From: Hyphomicrobiales bacterium
GTDB lineage: Bacteria; Pseudomonadota; Alphaproteobacteria; Rhizobiales; Rhizobiaceae
Length of the DNA: 64,000 nt
Assembly (NCBI GenBank): GCA_900468625.1
Contig: UBUL01000043.1
Span: forward strand, 1-64,000
Reading direction: 5' to 3'
The notes beneath the pieces are model-generated. The model saw only the letters and a program-made list of their open reading frames with translations, had not been told where the DNA came from and made no database searches. Made by a program: the position numbers and the translations under genes. Of this stretch, positions 6,641 through 16,535 are shown piece by piece. Numbering within the stretch: position 1 is the first letter of the stretch; each line of letters starts with the position of its first letter.

Positions 6641-9600
6641 ATGAAATTCAACAGGCTGAGACTTGTCGGCTTCAAATCCTTCGTCGAACCGGCGGAGTTC
6701 GTGATCGAGCGCGGCCTGACCGGTGTCGTCGGGCCGAATGGGTGCGGCAAGTCCAATCTTGTCGAAGCGCTGCGCTGGGTCATGGGCGAGAATTCCTACA
6801 AGAATATGCGCGCCTCTGGCATGGACGACGTGATCTTCTCCGGATCGGGGAATCGTCCGGCGCGCAACACCGCTGAAGTCGGCCTCTATCTTGATAATAG
6901 CGACCGCACCGCGCCCGCCGCCTTCAATGACAGCGACGAGATCCAGGTCACCCGCCGCATCGAGCGCGAGCAGGGCTCCATCTATCGCATCAACGGCAAG
7001 GAAGCCCGCGCCAAGGATGTGCAGCTGCTGTTTGCCGATGCCTCCACCGGTGCCCGTTCGCCGTCCATGGTCGGGCAGGGGCGTATCGGCGAGCTGATCC
7101 AGGCAAAGCCGCAGGCGAGGCGCCAGCTCCTGGAAGAGGCAGCCGGCATTTCCGGCCTGCATTCGCGCCGTCATGAGGCGGAACTACGTCTGCGCGCCGC
7201 CGAAAGCAATCTCGAGCGCCTGGATGATGTGACATCGCAGCTTGAAAGCCAGATCGAGAGCCTGAAGCGTCAGGCCCGGCAGGCCAACCGTTTCAAGATG
7301 CTCTCTGCCGATATCCGCGCCCGCGAGGCCATGCTGCTGCATATCCGCTGGGTACAGGCCAAGGAGGCCGAAGCCGAGGCTGATAGTGCCTTGAACCAGG
7401 CAACCGTGCTTGTCGCTGAAAAGGCGCAGGTTCAGATGGAAGCGGCCAAGGCGCAGGCCATCGCCAGCCTCAAGCTGCCGGAGCTGCGCGACGACGAGGC
7501 GAAGGCTGCCGCCGCCCTGCAGCGTCTGCAGATTGCCCGCTCCCAGCTGGAAGAAGATGTCTATCGCATCATGCGACGCCGCGATGAGCTGATCCGTCGG
7601 CTGGCGCAGCTGGCGGAGGATATCAGCCGCGAGCAGCGACTTGTCGCCGACAATGCTTCCATCCTCGCCCGGCTGGATGCTGAAGAAACCGAACTTGACG
7701 AGATCCTCGCCGATTCCGGCAGGCTTGCCGAGGAGACGCGCGGCGCATTCGAAGAGGCTGCCGCCAAGCTCGCCGACAGCGAGCGCATATTTACTGCCCT
7801 GACCGCAGAGCGCGCCGAAGCCGCCGCCGCCCGAAATCAGCTCGAGCGAGCCATTCGCGATCTCGCCGACCGCAAGATGCGGCTGGAGCGGCAAGCCAGC
7901 GAAGCAAACGGCGAGCTTGCTGCCATCGACGAGAAGATGGCCCATTTGCCTGACCCCAGCGAAAAGCGCGATATGGTCGAGGCGGCGGAGAATGTCGTTG
8001 CCGATGCGGAAGGCGAGACCCAGCGTGTCGAGGCGGTTCTTGCCAAGGCGCGCGAAACCGAGGCGCTGTCGCGCGGACCGGTCGAGCAGGCGCGGGCGCG
8101 TCTGAATGCGCTTGAAACCGAGGCTCGTACCATTTCCAGGATGCTGGCGGCGGGTGATACCTCGGGCGCTTTTTCGCCGGTCGCCGAAGAGCTGCGCGTC
8201 GACCGCGGCTTCGAGACGGCGCTTGGCGCTGCACTCGGCGACGATCTGGAATCCTCGCTCGATGCTCAGGCGCCGGTCTACTGGTCCGACAACGGCAGCG
8301 GCGCGGCCGATCCGGCTTTGCCGGAAGGCGTCGTACCTTTGATTACCCATGTCGGTGCCCCGGCCGCGCTGACGCGGCGCCTGCGCCAGATCGGCATCGT
8401 TTCGGCTGAAGACGCCTTCCGGCTGATGCCGGAGCTGAAGCCGGGACAGCGGTTGGTAACCAGGGATGGCGCCGTGTTCCGCTGGGACGGCCATGTGACT
8501 GGCGCGGATGCGCCGAGTGCGGCTGCCCTGCGGCTCGCCCAGAAGAACCGCCTTTCCGAGCTGGAGGCCGAAGCCGAGCTTGCTCGCGATGTGCTTGTCG
8601 AAGCCGAGGAACGTTTGTCGGCAGCCGCCGATGCGATCCGGGTCGAAGAGGGCCGTCTGGCGACCGCCCGCGACGCCAGCCGACTTGCCGCTCGGCATCT
8701 GGCCGAGGCGCGGGAAGCGCTGGCTGCGGCGGAACGTGCTTCCGGCGATCTCATCCGCCGCCGCGACGTCATCGTTGAAGCAGTCAGCCGACTGCAGGAG
8801 CAGCTGGAAGATGTGGCCATGCAGGATGAAAACGCCCGCATCGAATTGGAAGATGCGCCGAATCTCGACGCCATCGATCTGAAGCTGCGCGACCAGCAGG
8901 CCGAAGTCGCGACAGATCGCGGCGTTCTCGCCGAAGCCCGTGCCCGCCATGAGGGACTGAACCGCGAAAGCGAGGCGCGTCAGCGCCGTCTTCTGGCGAT
9001 CCGTCAGGAGCGCGACACCTGGCGCCAGCGTGCGGCCAGCGCCGAGGAGCACATTCAGACGCTGCGCGACCGTGAAGAGGAAGCGCGTGAGGAAGCGGCC
9101 GAACTCGATCTTGCCCCGGACGAATTCGACGACAAGCGCCGCGCATTGATGAACGAGCTGCAGAAAGCCGAGGAGGCCCGCCGCCACGCCGCTGACCGTC
9201 TCACCGAAGCGGAAATCGTTCAGCGCGACGCCGATCGCCATGCGGCAACTGCGCTTTCCGAACTGGCGGAAAGCCGTGAGAAGCGCGGTCGTGTCGAGGA
9301 GCGGCTGGTGTCGGCCCGCGAGCGCCGGCAGGAAAGCGAATTGCGCATCCGCCAATCCCTCAACGTCGAGCCGCATGAGGCCATGCGCCTGACCGGTCTC
9401 TCGGGATCGCAGAGCGTGCCTGATCTCCGCGAGGTCGAGCGCGAGCTGGAGCGGCTGAAGATCGAGCGCGAGCGTCTCGGCGCCGTCAACCTGCGCGCCG
9501 AGGAAGAGAGCAAGGAGCTGACGGAGCGGCTGCAGGCGCTGATCAAGGAGCGTGATGACGTCATCGACGCCATCCGGAAGCTGCGCGGCGCGATTCAGAG

Positions 9601-10102
9601 CCTCAACCGCGAAGGCCGCGAACGTCTGATCGTCGCCTTCGATATCGTCAATGCGCAGTTTCAGCGCCTGTTCACCCATCTTTTCGGCGGCGGCACGGCC
9701 GAGCTGCAGCTTATCGAGTCGGACGATCCGCTGGAAGCGGGCTTGGAAATTCTCGCCCGCCCGCCGGGCAAGAAGCCGCAGACCATGACCCTGCTTTCGG
9801 GCGGCGAGCAGGCGCTGACAGCCATGGCGCTGATTTTTGCGGTGTTCCTCACCAATCCCGCGCCGATCTGCGTTCTGGACGAAGTGGACGCGCCGCTCGA
9901 CGACCACAATGTCGAGCGCTACTGCAACCTCATGGACGAAATGGCGGCCTCCACCGAGACCCGCTTCGTCGTCATCACCCACAATCCGATCACCATGGCC
10001 CGCATGAATCGCCTCTTCGGCGTTACCATGGCGGAACAGGGTGTCTCGCAGCTCGTTTCCGTTGATCTGCAGACCGCCGAACTGTTGCGCGAAATCGCTT
10101 GA
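6641..10102 (+). CDS. smc: Chromosome segregation ATPase SMC
   Basis: This encodes a 1153-residue SMC protein, the usual size, which condenses and segregates the chromosome with ScpA and ScpB. The N-terminus (MKFNRLRLVGFKSF) carries Walker A GPNGCGKSNL at residues 31-40. Long Glu/Arg/Ala-rich coiled coils surround a hinge near residues 500-650 containing FETALGAALGDDLESS. The C-terminal head has the ABC signature LLSGGEQAL and Walker B ICVLDEVDAPLDD. An in-frame ATG at 6599 lies partly in the intergenic repeat; the ATG at 6641 gives the family start. A 976-codon frame on the other strand is a codon-bias shadow. No scp gene is in the window. Confidence 0.97.
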   Translation: MKFNRLRLVGFKSFVEPAEFVIERGLTGVVGPNGCGKSNLVEALRWVMGENSYKNMRASGMDDVIFSGSGNRPARNTAEVGLYLDNSDRTAPAAFNDSDEIQVTRRIEREQGSIYRINGKEARAKDVQLLFADASTGARSPSMVGQGRIGELIQAKPQARRQLLEEAAGISGLHSRRHEAELRLRAAESNLERLDDVTSQLESQIESLKRQARQANRFKMLSADIRAREAMLLHIRWVQAKEAEAEADSALNQATVLVAEKAQVQMEAAKAQAIASLKLPELRDDEAKAAAALQRLQIARSQLEEDVYRIMRRRDELIRRLAQLAEDISREQRLVADNASILARLDAEETELDEILADSGRLAEETRGAFEEAAAKLADSERIFTALTAERAEAAAARNQLERAIRDLADRKMRLERQASEANGELAAIDEKMAHLPDPSEKRDMVEAAENVVADAEGETQRVEAVLAKARETEALSRGPVEQARARLNALETEARTISRMLAAGDTSGAFSPVAEELRVDRGFETALGAALGDDLESSLDAQAPVYWSDNGSGAADPALPEGVVPLITHVGAPAALTRRLRQIGIVSAEDAFRLMPELKPGQRLVTRDGAVFRWDGHVTGADAPSAAALRLAQKNRLSELEAEAELARDVLVEAEERLSAAADAIRVEEGRLATARDASRLAARHLAEAREALAAAERASGDLIRRRDVIVEAVSRLQEQLEDVAMQDENARIELEDAPNLDAIDLKLRDQQAEVATDRGVLAEARARHEGLNRESEARQRRLLAIRQERDTWRQRAASAEEHIQTLRDREEEAREEAAELDLAPDEFDDKRRALMNELQKAEEARRHAADRLTEAEIVQRDADRHAATALSELAESREKRGRVEERLVSARERRQESELRIRQSLNVEPHEAMRLTGLSGSQSVPDLREVERELERLKIERERLGAVNLRAEEESKELTERLQALIKERDDVIDAIRKLRGAIQSLNREGRERLIVAFDIVNAQFQRLFTHLFGGGTAELQLIESDDPLEAGLEILARPPGKKPQTMTLLSGGEQALTAMALIFAVFLTNPAPICVLDEVDAPLDDHNVERYCNLMDEMAASTETRFVVITHNPITMARMNRLFGVTMAEQGVSQLVSVDLQTAELLREIA

Positions 10103-10241
10103 ACGCTGTTCCACGTCTGGATTGAGAAAACTGTTCCCGTTTCGACAAGAAATTGCCGTGTCGGCTGCCGCACGCCGCGAAAGCGTGCTAGTTTCGTTTT
10201 TCGATCAACAACATGGGCGCTGATCCGCCCGGAAGGGAAGT

Positions 10242-11567
10242 ATGTCTGACTCGACTGGCGGTATTTTCGATTTCCTCGGAATACTTGCCGTATTGCTGCT
10301 CGTCGCCGCCAACGGTTTCTTCGTTGCGGCCGAGTTCTCTCTGGTTTCCGTCCGCCGCAGCCGCGTGACGGAACTCGTTACCGAAGGGCGTATGAACGCC
10401 AAGGCGCTGCAGAAGGCAGTCGACAATCTCGATGCCAACCTGGCGGCCACGCAGCTCGGCATCACTATTTCTTCGCTTGCCCTCGGCTGGGTCGGCGAAC
10501 CTGCTCTTGCCCATCTGCTGGAGCCGCTGCTTAATTTTCTCCCCGGCACCTGGGCTGCGGCTGGGTCGCATGCGGTAGCCGTCGCCATTTCCTTCATCAT
10601 CATCACTGCACTTCATATCGTCCTCGGCGAACTTGCGCCGAAGAGTCTGGCATTGCAGCGCAGCGAAGGCACAGCGCTCGGGGTCGTGCGCCCGCTCGGC
10701 CTGTTCCTCTTCCTGCTCCGTCCGGCAATTGTTGTGCTGAACGGTCTCGGCAATCTCGTCCTTCGCCTCTTCGGCCTCCGCCCTGGCGCGGGCGAAGGCT
10801 CGCTGCATTCGCCGGCAGAAATCAAACTGCTGGTCGCCGAAAGCCAGGAGGCGGGTTTGCTGGAGCAGGCGCAACAGGAACTTGTCGAGCGCGTCTTCAA
10901 TATCGGCGACCGCGATGTCTCCGACATCATGACGCCGCGGCTCGAGGTGGAGTGGATCGATGCCGACGATCCGCCGGGCGAAATACAGAAGACCATCCGC
11001 GAAAGCCGTTTCGAGCAGCTTCTGGTCGGGCGCGGCTCGATCGACGAGCCAATCGGCATGATCCTGAAGAAGGATCTGCTCGACCAGGTTCTGAACGGCG
11101 AGCCGCTGAATCCCATGGCTGTCATCCGCCAGCCGCTGATCGTTCATGAATCCACGGCCGTCTTCAAGGTGCTTGAAAATTTCAAGCGCGCGCCTGTCCG
11201 CCTTGCCATGGTCATCGACGAATACGGCAGCCTGGAGGGTATCGTCACGCAGACGGACCTGCTGGAGGCGATCGCGGGCGACCTGCCCGACATGGAAAAC
11301 GAAACGCCGGATGTCGTCGAGCGTGCCGATGGATCGCTGCTGATGGAAGGCATGATGCCGGTCTATGACGCCTTCGCGCGCCTGGGCCTGCGCTTCAGCG
11401 AGGAGGACGTCAATTTCCACACGCTCGCAGGCTTTGCCCTCTACCAGCTCGGCCATCTGCCCGAAGTGGGCGAAAGCTTTTCCCTCGGCGGCTGGCATTT
11501 CGAGATCGTCGATCTCGACGGCATGCGGATCGACAAGATTCTGGCCCAACGCGAGCCGCAGCTATAG
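10242..11567 (+). CDS. CNNM/CBS-domain membrane protein (hemolysin C/CorC-like)
   Basis: This is a 441-residue inner-membrane protein. Residues 1-190 form the CNNM (DUF21) domain with about four membrane segments (FLGILAVLLLVAANGFFVAAEFSL; ITSLAL; AISFIIITALHIVLGELAPKSL; LGLFLFLLRPAIVVLNGLGNLVLR). A CBS pair follows (VSDIMTPRLEVEWIDAD; VFKVLENFKRAPVRLAMVIDEYGSLEGIVTQTDLLEAI), then the CorC_HlyC domain at the C-terminus. Family members are linked to Mg2+ or Co2+ transport or homeostasis, and the hemolysin name is historical. A GGAAGGGAAG ribosome site precedes the ATG. Its place between smc and ppdK is common in rhizobia. Confidence 0.93.
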   Translation: MSDSTGGIFDFLGILAVLLLVAANGFFVAAEFSLVSVRRSRVTELVTEGRMNAKALQKAVDNLDANLAATQLGITISSLALGWVGEPALAHLLEPLLNFLPGTWAAAGSHAVAVAISFIIITALHIVLGELAPKSLALQRSEGTALGVVRPLGLFLFLLRPAIVVLNGLGNLVLRLFGLRPGAGEGSLHSPAEIKLLVAESQEAGLLEQAQQELVERVFNIGDRDVSDIMTPRLEVEWIDADDPPGEIQKTIRESRFEQLLVGRGSIDEPIGMILKKDLLDQVLNGEPLNPMAVIRQPLIVHESTAVFKVLENFKRAPVRLAMVIDEYGSLEGIVTQTDLLEAIAGDLPDMENETPDVVERADGSLLMEGMMPVYDAFARLGLRFSEEDVNFHTLAGFALYQLGHLPEVGESFSLGGWHFEIVDLDGMRIDKILAQREPQL

Positions 11568-11621
11568 TTGCGGAGAGCCGGAGGTTCAACGCGAAGGCAG
11601 TTGAATTGTCGGTTGCCATCA

Positions 11622-11684
11622 AGACCCGGAAGCCGCCGGTTTCGATCAATCGATTGAAATCGGAGGCTCCGGGTCTAATTTATT
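11622..11684 (+). terminator. Hairpin terminator after the CNNM/CBS gene
   Basis: AGACCCGGA (11622-11630) pairs with TCCGGGTCT (11668-11676); an adjacent GCC/GGC extends the stem after a bulge. AATTTATTG follows. It separates the CNNM/CBS gene from ppdK, which therefore likely has its own promoter in the A+T-rich 11677-11745 stretch. Confidence 0.65.
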
Positions 11685-11769
11685 GTGCAATGCAACATTT
11701 CGCCATAATTGTCGATTTTCATTTGCGCCTCAATGAATTAAGTTCAACCGGAGGAGTTGGACGGAGACG

Positions 11770-14436
11770 ATGACGAATTGGGTCTACACATTCGGCGACG
11801 GCAAGGCCGAGGGGAGCGCCGGAGATTTTGAACGGCTCGGCGGCAAGGGCGCAAATCTTGCGGAAATGTGCAATCTCGGCCTGCCGGTCCCGCCGGGCCT
11901 GACGATCGTCAGCGATGTCTGCGCTTTCTATTACAAGAGCGGGCGTAAGATCCCCGACGAGCTGAAGCCGCAGGTCATGCAGGGCCTGCAACGGATGGAA
12001 GCCATCACCGGACGCAAGTTCGGGGATACGGAACGGCCGCTGCTCGTTTCCGTGCGCTCCGGCGGGCGTGCTTCCATGCCGGGCATGATGGACACGGTCC
12101 TCAATCTCGGCCTCAACGATGCCACGGTGCAGGCGCTCGGCCACGATGCCGGGGACGCCCGCTTCGCCTGGGACAGCTATCGCCGCTTCATCCAGATGTA
12201 TGCCGATGTCGTCATGGGCCTCGACAACGAGGTCTTCGAAGAGATACTGGAGGATGAGAAGGCGAGATTCGGCCACGAGTTCGATACAGACCTGACGGCG
12301 GTTGAATGGCAGCATGTCGTCTCGATCTACAAGGCAATCATCGAGGAAGAATTGGGCGAGGCCTTTCCGCAGGAGCCGGAGGTTCAGCTTTGGGGCGCCG
12401 TCCGTGCCGTCTTTGCGAGCTGGATGAACGCCCGGGCCGTCACCTATCGTCATCTGCACAACATTCCCGAAACCTGGGGAACCGCGGTCAACATTCAGGC
12501 GATGGTTTTCGGCAATCTCGGCAACTCTTCGGCCACCGGCGTCGCCTTTACCCGCAATCCGTCGACAGGGGAGAAGGAGCTTTACGGCGAATTCCTCGTC
12601 AATGCGCAAGGGGAGGATGTCGTTGCCGGCATCCGCACGCCGCAAAGCATCACCGAAGTCGCGCGCATCGCGTCCGGCTATGACAAGCCGTCGATGGAAA
12701 AACTGATGCCGGAAGCCTTTGCCGAGTTTAAGGGCATCTGCGCGCAGCTGGAAGCGCACTACCGTGACGTTCAGGACCTGGAGTTCACCATCGAGCGCGG
12801 CAAGCTCTGGATGCTGCAGACCCGCAATGCCAAGCGAACCACCAAGGCGGCGATGAAAATAGCCGTCGACATGGTCGATGAAGGGTTGATCACGGAGGAC
12901 GAAGCTGTTTCCCGCATCGATCCGACGTCGCTGGACCAGCTTCTGCATCCGACGATCGACCCACGCGTCCGCCGCGAGGTCATCGGCTCCGGTCTCCCCG
13001 CATCGCCGGGGGCTGCTACCGGCGAGATCGTCTTCACGGCGGAAGAGGCGATCATTGCCGAGGAGGAAGGCCGCAAAGCCATCCTCGTGCGCATCGAGAC
13101 GAGCCCCGAGGATATTCACGGCATGCATGCCGCCGAGGCGATCCTGACGACGCGCGGCGGCATGACCAGCCACGCGGCCGTTGTCGCCCGCGGCATGGGC
13201 ATCCCCTGCGTTGTCGGCGCCGGCACCATGCGCATCGACATGCGCAATGAAAAGCTGATCGGCATCGGAGTCACCTTGAAGAAGGGCGATACCGTCACGA
13301 TAGACGGTTCTACCGGCCAGGTGCTGAAGGGCGAGGTGCCGATGATCCAGCCGGAGCTGTCGGGCGATTTCGGCCGCATCATGGCCTGGGCCGATCGTTC
13401 ACGGCGCATGACGGTGCGCACCAATGCCGATACGCCGGCCGATGCGCGCGCTGCCCGTTCCTTCGGCGCCGAAGGCATCGGCCTCTGCCGCACAGAGCAT
13501 ATGTTCTTCGAAGGCGATCGCATCCATGTGATGCGCGAGATGATCCTCGCCGAAGACGAGGAGGGGCGCCGCGCCGCCCTTGCGAAGCTGATGCCGATGC
13601 AGCGCCTCGATTTCACCGGCCTGTTCACCATCATGCACGGCCTGCCGGTGACCATCCGCCTGCTCGATCCGCCGCTTCACGAATTCCTGCCGAAGACGGA
13701 CGAGGAGATCGCCGAAGTTGCCGGCATCATGGGAATGGAGCCGGCCGCGCTGCGCCAGCGTGTCGATGCGCTGCACGAGTTCAATCCCATGCTCGGCCAT
13801 CGCGGCTGCCGACTGGCGATTTCCTATCCGGAGATCGTCGAGATGCAGGCCCGCGCGATTTTCGAGGCGGCTGTCCTTGCCGCGCGCGAAACCGGAGCGG
13901 CTGTCGTGCCCGAAATCATGGTGCCGCTCGTCGGCCTGCGCTCGGAGCTGGATTACGTCAAAGCTTGCATCGACGAGGTGGCGCGCGCCGTCATGACGGA
14001 AGCGAAGATGAAGATCGATTATCTCGTCGGCACGATGATCGAGCTGCCGCGCGCTGCATTGCGCGCCCATATCATCGCCGAGGCCGCCGAGTTCTTTTCA
14101 TTCGGCACGAATGACCTGACCCAGACCACCTTCGGCATGTCGCGCGACGACGCGGCGGCCTTCATCCCGACCTATCAGCGCAAGGGCATCATCGAGCATG
14201 ATCCCTTCATATCGCTTGATTTCGATGGAGTGGGCGAACTTATCCGCATTGCTTCCGAGCGCGGCCGCCGCACCCGCAACGACATGAAGCTCGGCATCTG
14301 CGGCGAGCATGGCGGCGATCCCGCCTCCATCCACTTCTGCGAGGATATCGGACTGGATTACGTGTCCTGTTCCCCCTTTCGCGTGCCGATCGCACGGCTT
14401 GCGGCAGCACAGGCGGCGATCAGGGGACGGGCCTGA
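11770..14436 (+). CDS. ppdK: Pyruvate, phosphate dikinase
   Basis: This is an 888-residue enzyme that interconverts pyruvate + ATP + Pi with phosphoenolpyruvate + AMP + PPi, feeding gluconeogenesis. The N-terminal ATP-grasp domain shows GGKGANLAEMCNLGLPVPPG and VSVRSGGRASMPGMMDTVLNLGLN. The phosphohistidine domain has TRGGMTSHAAVVARGMG with the phosphorylated His at residue 468. The C-terminal PEP/pyruvate TIM barrel has EGIGLCRTEHMFF, IMVPLVG, FGTNDLTQTTFG and the catalytic Cys in GICGEHGGDP. Length and all three domains match the bacterial family. A GGAGGAG box lies upstream of the ATG. Confidence 0.97.
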   Translation: MTNWVYTFGDGKAEGSAGDFERLGGKGANLAEMCNLGLPVPPGLTIVSDVCAFYYKSGRKIPDELKPQVMQGLQRMEAITGRKFGDTERPLLVSVRSGGRASMPGMMDTVLNLGLNDATVQALGHDAGDARFAWDSYRRFIQMYADVVMGLDNEVFEEILEDEKARFGHEFDTDLTAVEWQHVVSIYKAIIEEELGEAFPQEPEVQLWGAVRAVFASWMNARAVTYRHLHNIPETWGTAVNIQAMVFGNLGNSSATGVAFTRNPSTGEKELYGEFLVNAQGEDVVAGIRTPQSITEVARIASGYDKPSMEKLMPEAFAEFKGICAQLEAHYRDVQDLEFTIERGKLWMLQTRNAKRTTKAAMKIAVDMVDEGLITEDEAVSRIDPTSLDQLLHPTIDPRVRREVIGSGLPASPGAATGEIVFTAEEAIIAEEEGRKAILVRIETSPEDIHGMHAAEAILTTRGGMTSHAAVVARGMGIPCVVGAGTMRIDMRNEKLIGIGVTLKKGDTVTIDGSTGQVLKGEVPMIQPELSGDFGRIMAWADRSRRMTVRTNADTPADARAARSFGAEGIGLCRTEHMFFEGDRIHVMREMILAEDEEGRRAALAKLMPMQRLDFTGLFTIMHGLPVTIRLLDPPLHEFLPKTDEEIAEVAGIMGMEPAALRQRVDALHEFNPMLGHRGCRLAISYPEIVEMQARAIFEAAVLAARETGAAVVPEIMVPLVGLRSELDYVKACIDEVARAVMTEAKMKIDYLVGTMIELPRAALRAHIIAEAAEFFSFGTNDLTQTTFGMSRDDAAAFIPTYQRKGIIEHDPFISLDFDGVGELIRIASERGRRTRNDMKLGICGEHGGDPASIHFCEDIGLDYVSCSPFRVPIARLAAAQAAIRGRA

Positions 14437-14463
14437 TTCTCCAAACCTGGAATTGGTTATCGA

Positions 14464-14745
14464 TCAGTGGCGCCAGTAACCGCGATGATGGTAATATCCG
14501 GGGCCGCCAACGACAATTGTTGGACCCCAGAAGAAATCATCGTTGCTTTCCATGAAGGCCCGCTGATCCGCGCGCCGGCTAAGATCCTGGTTCATCAGGC
14601 AGTTGGCAAAGTTCTGGGTGCCTGGCCTGAAGCCATAGCCACTGCATCTGGCCTCGTCGGCGGCTCTGATTTCCTCGGCCGTCTGGCAGGAGGAGAGTAC
14701 AAGCGCAACGGCGAGAAGAGAGAAGACGGAAGCGGCGATACGCAT
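14464..14745 (-). CDS. Small predicted lipoprotein
   Basis: This is a 93-residue protein with a lipoprotein signal: MRIAASVFSLLAVALVLSSC, so Cys20 would be lipidated in the lipobox VLSSC. The mature part has the pattern ARCSGYGFRPGTQNFANCLMNQDLSRR, seen in many small rhizobial lipoproteins of unknown role, and a Gly/Tyr/His-rich tail (GGPGYYHHRGYWRH) that could bind metal. It is convergent with ppdK with only 27 bases between. Its function is unknown. Confidence 0.85.
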   Translation of the reverse strand: MRIAASVFSLLAVALVLSSCQTAEEIRAADEARCSGYGFRPGTQNFANCLMNQDLSRRADQRAFMESNDDFFWGPTIVVGGPGYYHHRGYWRH

Positions 14746-14836
14746 GACGTGTCATCCTGAATGCGGATTTGCATGCACGAACTATAGCGCTGCGCGAGGA
14801 GGCGCGAAAGGCGAATTGCGGCCGCAGGCCGATCGC

Positions 14837-15262
14837 TTACGCAGCTTCTTTCGGTCTTGCCGGCAGCCTTTGCAGGAGATCGACGAAGGCATCGGCAAAG
14901 CGTAGCAGGTGCTCGGTTTCATCATCCGGCTGCAGCAGGCGGATTTCTGCGCCATCTTCGTCAAGCGCGGCAAAAAGGGTGCGCATCGTCGCATCCCCTT
15001 CCGGAATTCGCAGCACCGCCAATCTGCGGCAATCGGATATCAGCCCTTCGGCCGGCAGATCGAACAGGAAATCGCCGCGCACGGCCGAAGCGGCGTTGCG
15101 CACGGCTTCGCAGAAGCCCGGCTCACCGCCGGAAAACCCTTCGAGCGAAAGCTCCAGCTCGAGCAGCTCCAGCGGCAGGATCGGGTCGGCCGCATCGGCT
15201 CCGGCAATCGCTGCTCCCGGCAGCTGTTTGGCAGCGACGTCTTGAGAAAGCATCGGTTCCAT
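14837..15262 (-). CDS. Hypothetical acidic protein
   Basis: This is a 141-residue cytoplasmic protein with no recognised domain and a strongly acidic, Leu-rich composition (ILPLELLELELSLEGF; LLQPDDETEHLLRFADAFVDLLQRL). No signal peptide or membrane segment is seen. A GTG at 15280 is also possible, but the ATG at 15262 has AAAGGA nine bases upstream. Competing plus-strand frames here are Ser/Arg-rich and look like shadows. It may be a rhizobial orphan. Confidence 0.6.
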   Translation of the reverse strand: MEPMLSQDVAAKQLPGAAIAGADAADPILPLELLELELSLEGFSGGEPGFCEAVRNAASAVRGDFLFDLPAEGLISDCRRLAVLRIPEGDATMRTLFAALDEDGAEIRLLQPDDETEHLLRFADAFVDLLQRLPARPKEAA

Positions 15263-15494
15263 CTCATCAAGTCCTTTCACAGCCTCGATAAAACGCTAAA
15301 GAATGGCCTTTTTTAGGAATTTAAGCAAGCGCTCACATTTTTGGCCTAGCCGTTACTGGTTTGAGCTTTGACAAAACATTGGTCGCCGATGCCATGACAT
15401 TCGATTTATTTTCGCCATTTCTTGATCTAAACATAAATCGTTTTCCGGGATTCGGTGCATCCGGCTTCCGATCCGACGCGCCGACGAGCCCTTG

Positions 15495-16430
15495 ATGACC
15501 ATTCGCTTCGACCGTCCCGTTTCACATGCCGCCCGCGCCGCGCGCTTGATCGCTTCGTTTGCATTGGTGCTTTGCGGGGTGACGCTGATCGGCCACCGTT
15601 TCGCGCCGCTGGAAACCCCTTATTTCGTGCTGCTGCTGCTGATTTCCGCCGGCTGCGCCATCCTGGCGGTGGCGCTTGCGCTGGTCGGTCTGGCACAGCT
15701 CTGGCAGAGCGCCGCGATCGGCGGCGTCTCCGCTGTGAAGGCGCTCGTCTATGCTGCCTTGCCGCTCGCCATTCTCGGCTTTGGCGCCGAGCGCTATTGG
15801 ACGCGGCCGCATATCTACGAGATTTCGACCGATCTCGGCGACCCGCCGGAATGGCTGGCGACGCCGGATGCGCGGCAGCTATGGCTTCCGCCGCGCCATC
15901 TGGTGACGCAGCAGGAGCGTGAAGCGCAATTCGATGCCTATCCGGCCCTGATCAGCCGGCGCTATGAGGGCGCTGCCGACCGCGTGCTGGAGGCAGTGCG
16001 CAAGGTCGCAAGAGATGACCATATCACCATCGTGAAGGCAGAGGGCGCCGAGGTCGCGGATCCGCACGGCAATGCAAAACCGAAGCGCCGCACGCGCCGG
16101 CAGGTTGTCAGCCCCGTACAGGATGACGGCGCTACAGTTGCCGATGTGCCCGATGTCGTCCCCGTGCCGACGCCGCGTCCGCTCCGCGATGGCGTGGCGG
16201 AACTCATTCGCCAGAACACCGATGTCACCTTGCAGGGAGAAACCCGCACGCGCATTTTCGGTCTCCCGTGCGACATGCTGATCCGTATTCGCGAGGAAGC
16301 CGAGACGACGCTCGTCGATGTTCGCGTCGCCTCCCGCTACGGGCAGGATGATCTCGGCGTCAGCGCCGATATGGCGGATAGTTTTCTGAAAGCTTTGGAT
16401 GCGGAGCTGCTCGGCATCGCGGGAAGCTAA
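15495..16430 (+). CDS. DUF1499 membrane protein
   Basis: This is a 311-residue protein with three N-terminal membrane helices (about residues 20-40, 45-70 and 80-98) followed by a soluble DUF1499 domain. That domain shows YPALISRRYEGAADRVLEAVRKVARDD, then a poorly conserved basic insert (KPKRRTRRQV), and TRIFGLPCDMLIRI with VRVASRYGQDDLGVSADMADSFLKALDAEL at the end. DUF1499 proteins are widespread but of unknown function. The frame opens at TTG 15492, but the ATG three bases later is the natural start. Confidence 0.85.
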   Translation: MTIRFDRPVSHAARAARLIASFALVLCGVTLIGHRFAPLETPYFVLLLLISAGCAILAVALALVGLAQLWQSAAIGGVSAVKALVYAALPLAILGFGAERYWTRPHIYEISTDLGDPPEWLATPDARQLWLPPRHLVTQQEREAQFDAYPALISRRYEGAADRVLEAVRKVARDDHITIVKAEGAEVADPHGNAKPKRRTRRQVVSPVQDDGATVADVPDVVPVPTPRPLRDGVAELIRQNTDVTLQGETRTRIFGLPCDMLIRIREEAETTLVDVRVASRYGQDDLGVSADMADSFLKALDAELLGIAGS

Positions 16431-16443
16431 GGTTCGCCGTCCT

Positions 16444-16490
16444 CCTTCTCCCCTCGGGAGAAGGTGCCTGAAGGGCGGATGAGGGGGGTG
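16444..16490. repeat. Half RIME-like element downstream of the DUF1499 gene
   Basis: CCTTCTCCC-CTC-GGGAGAAGG (16444-16464) is a nine-pair hairpin followed by GGCGGATGAGGGGGG, closely resembling the left half of the element at 6437. It could also terminate transcription between the two convergent genes. Confidence 0.65.
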
Positions 16491-16535
16491 TCCGCTATTC
16501 AAATTCGGAAATCATCGATAGCCAGCCGTCCCCAC

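Noticed and set aside
7184..10114. 976-codon open frame opposite smc
   Set aside because: It mirrors the smc codon phase; strong third-position G+C removes stops on the other strand. No ribosome site and no family resemblance.
11719..13173. 484-codon open frame opposite ppdK
   Set aside because: Shadow from codon bias; ppdK motifs cover the whole stretch on the other strand.
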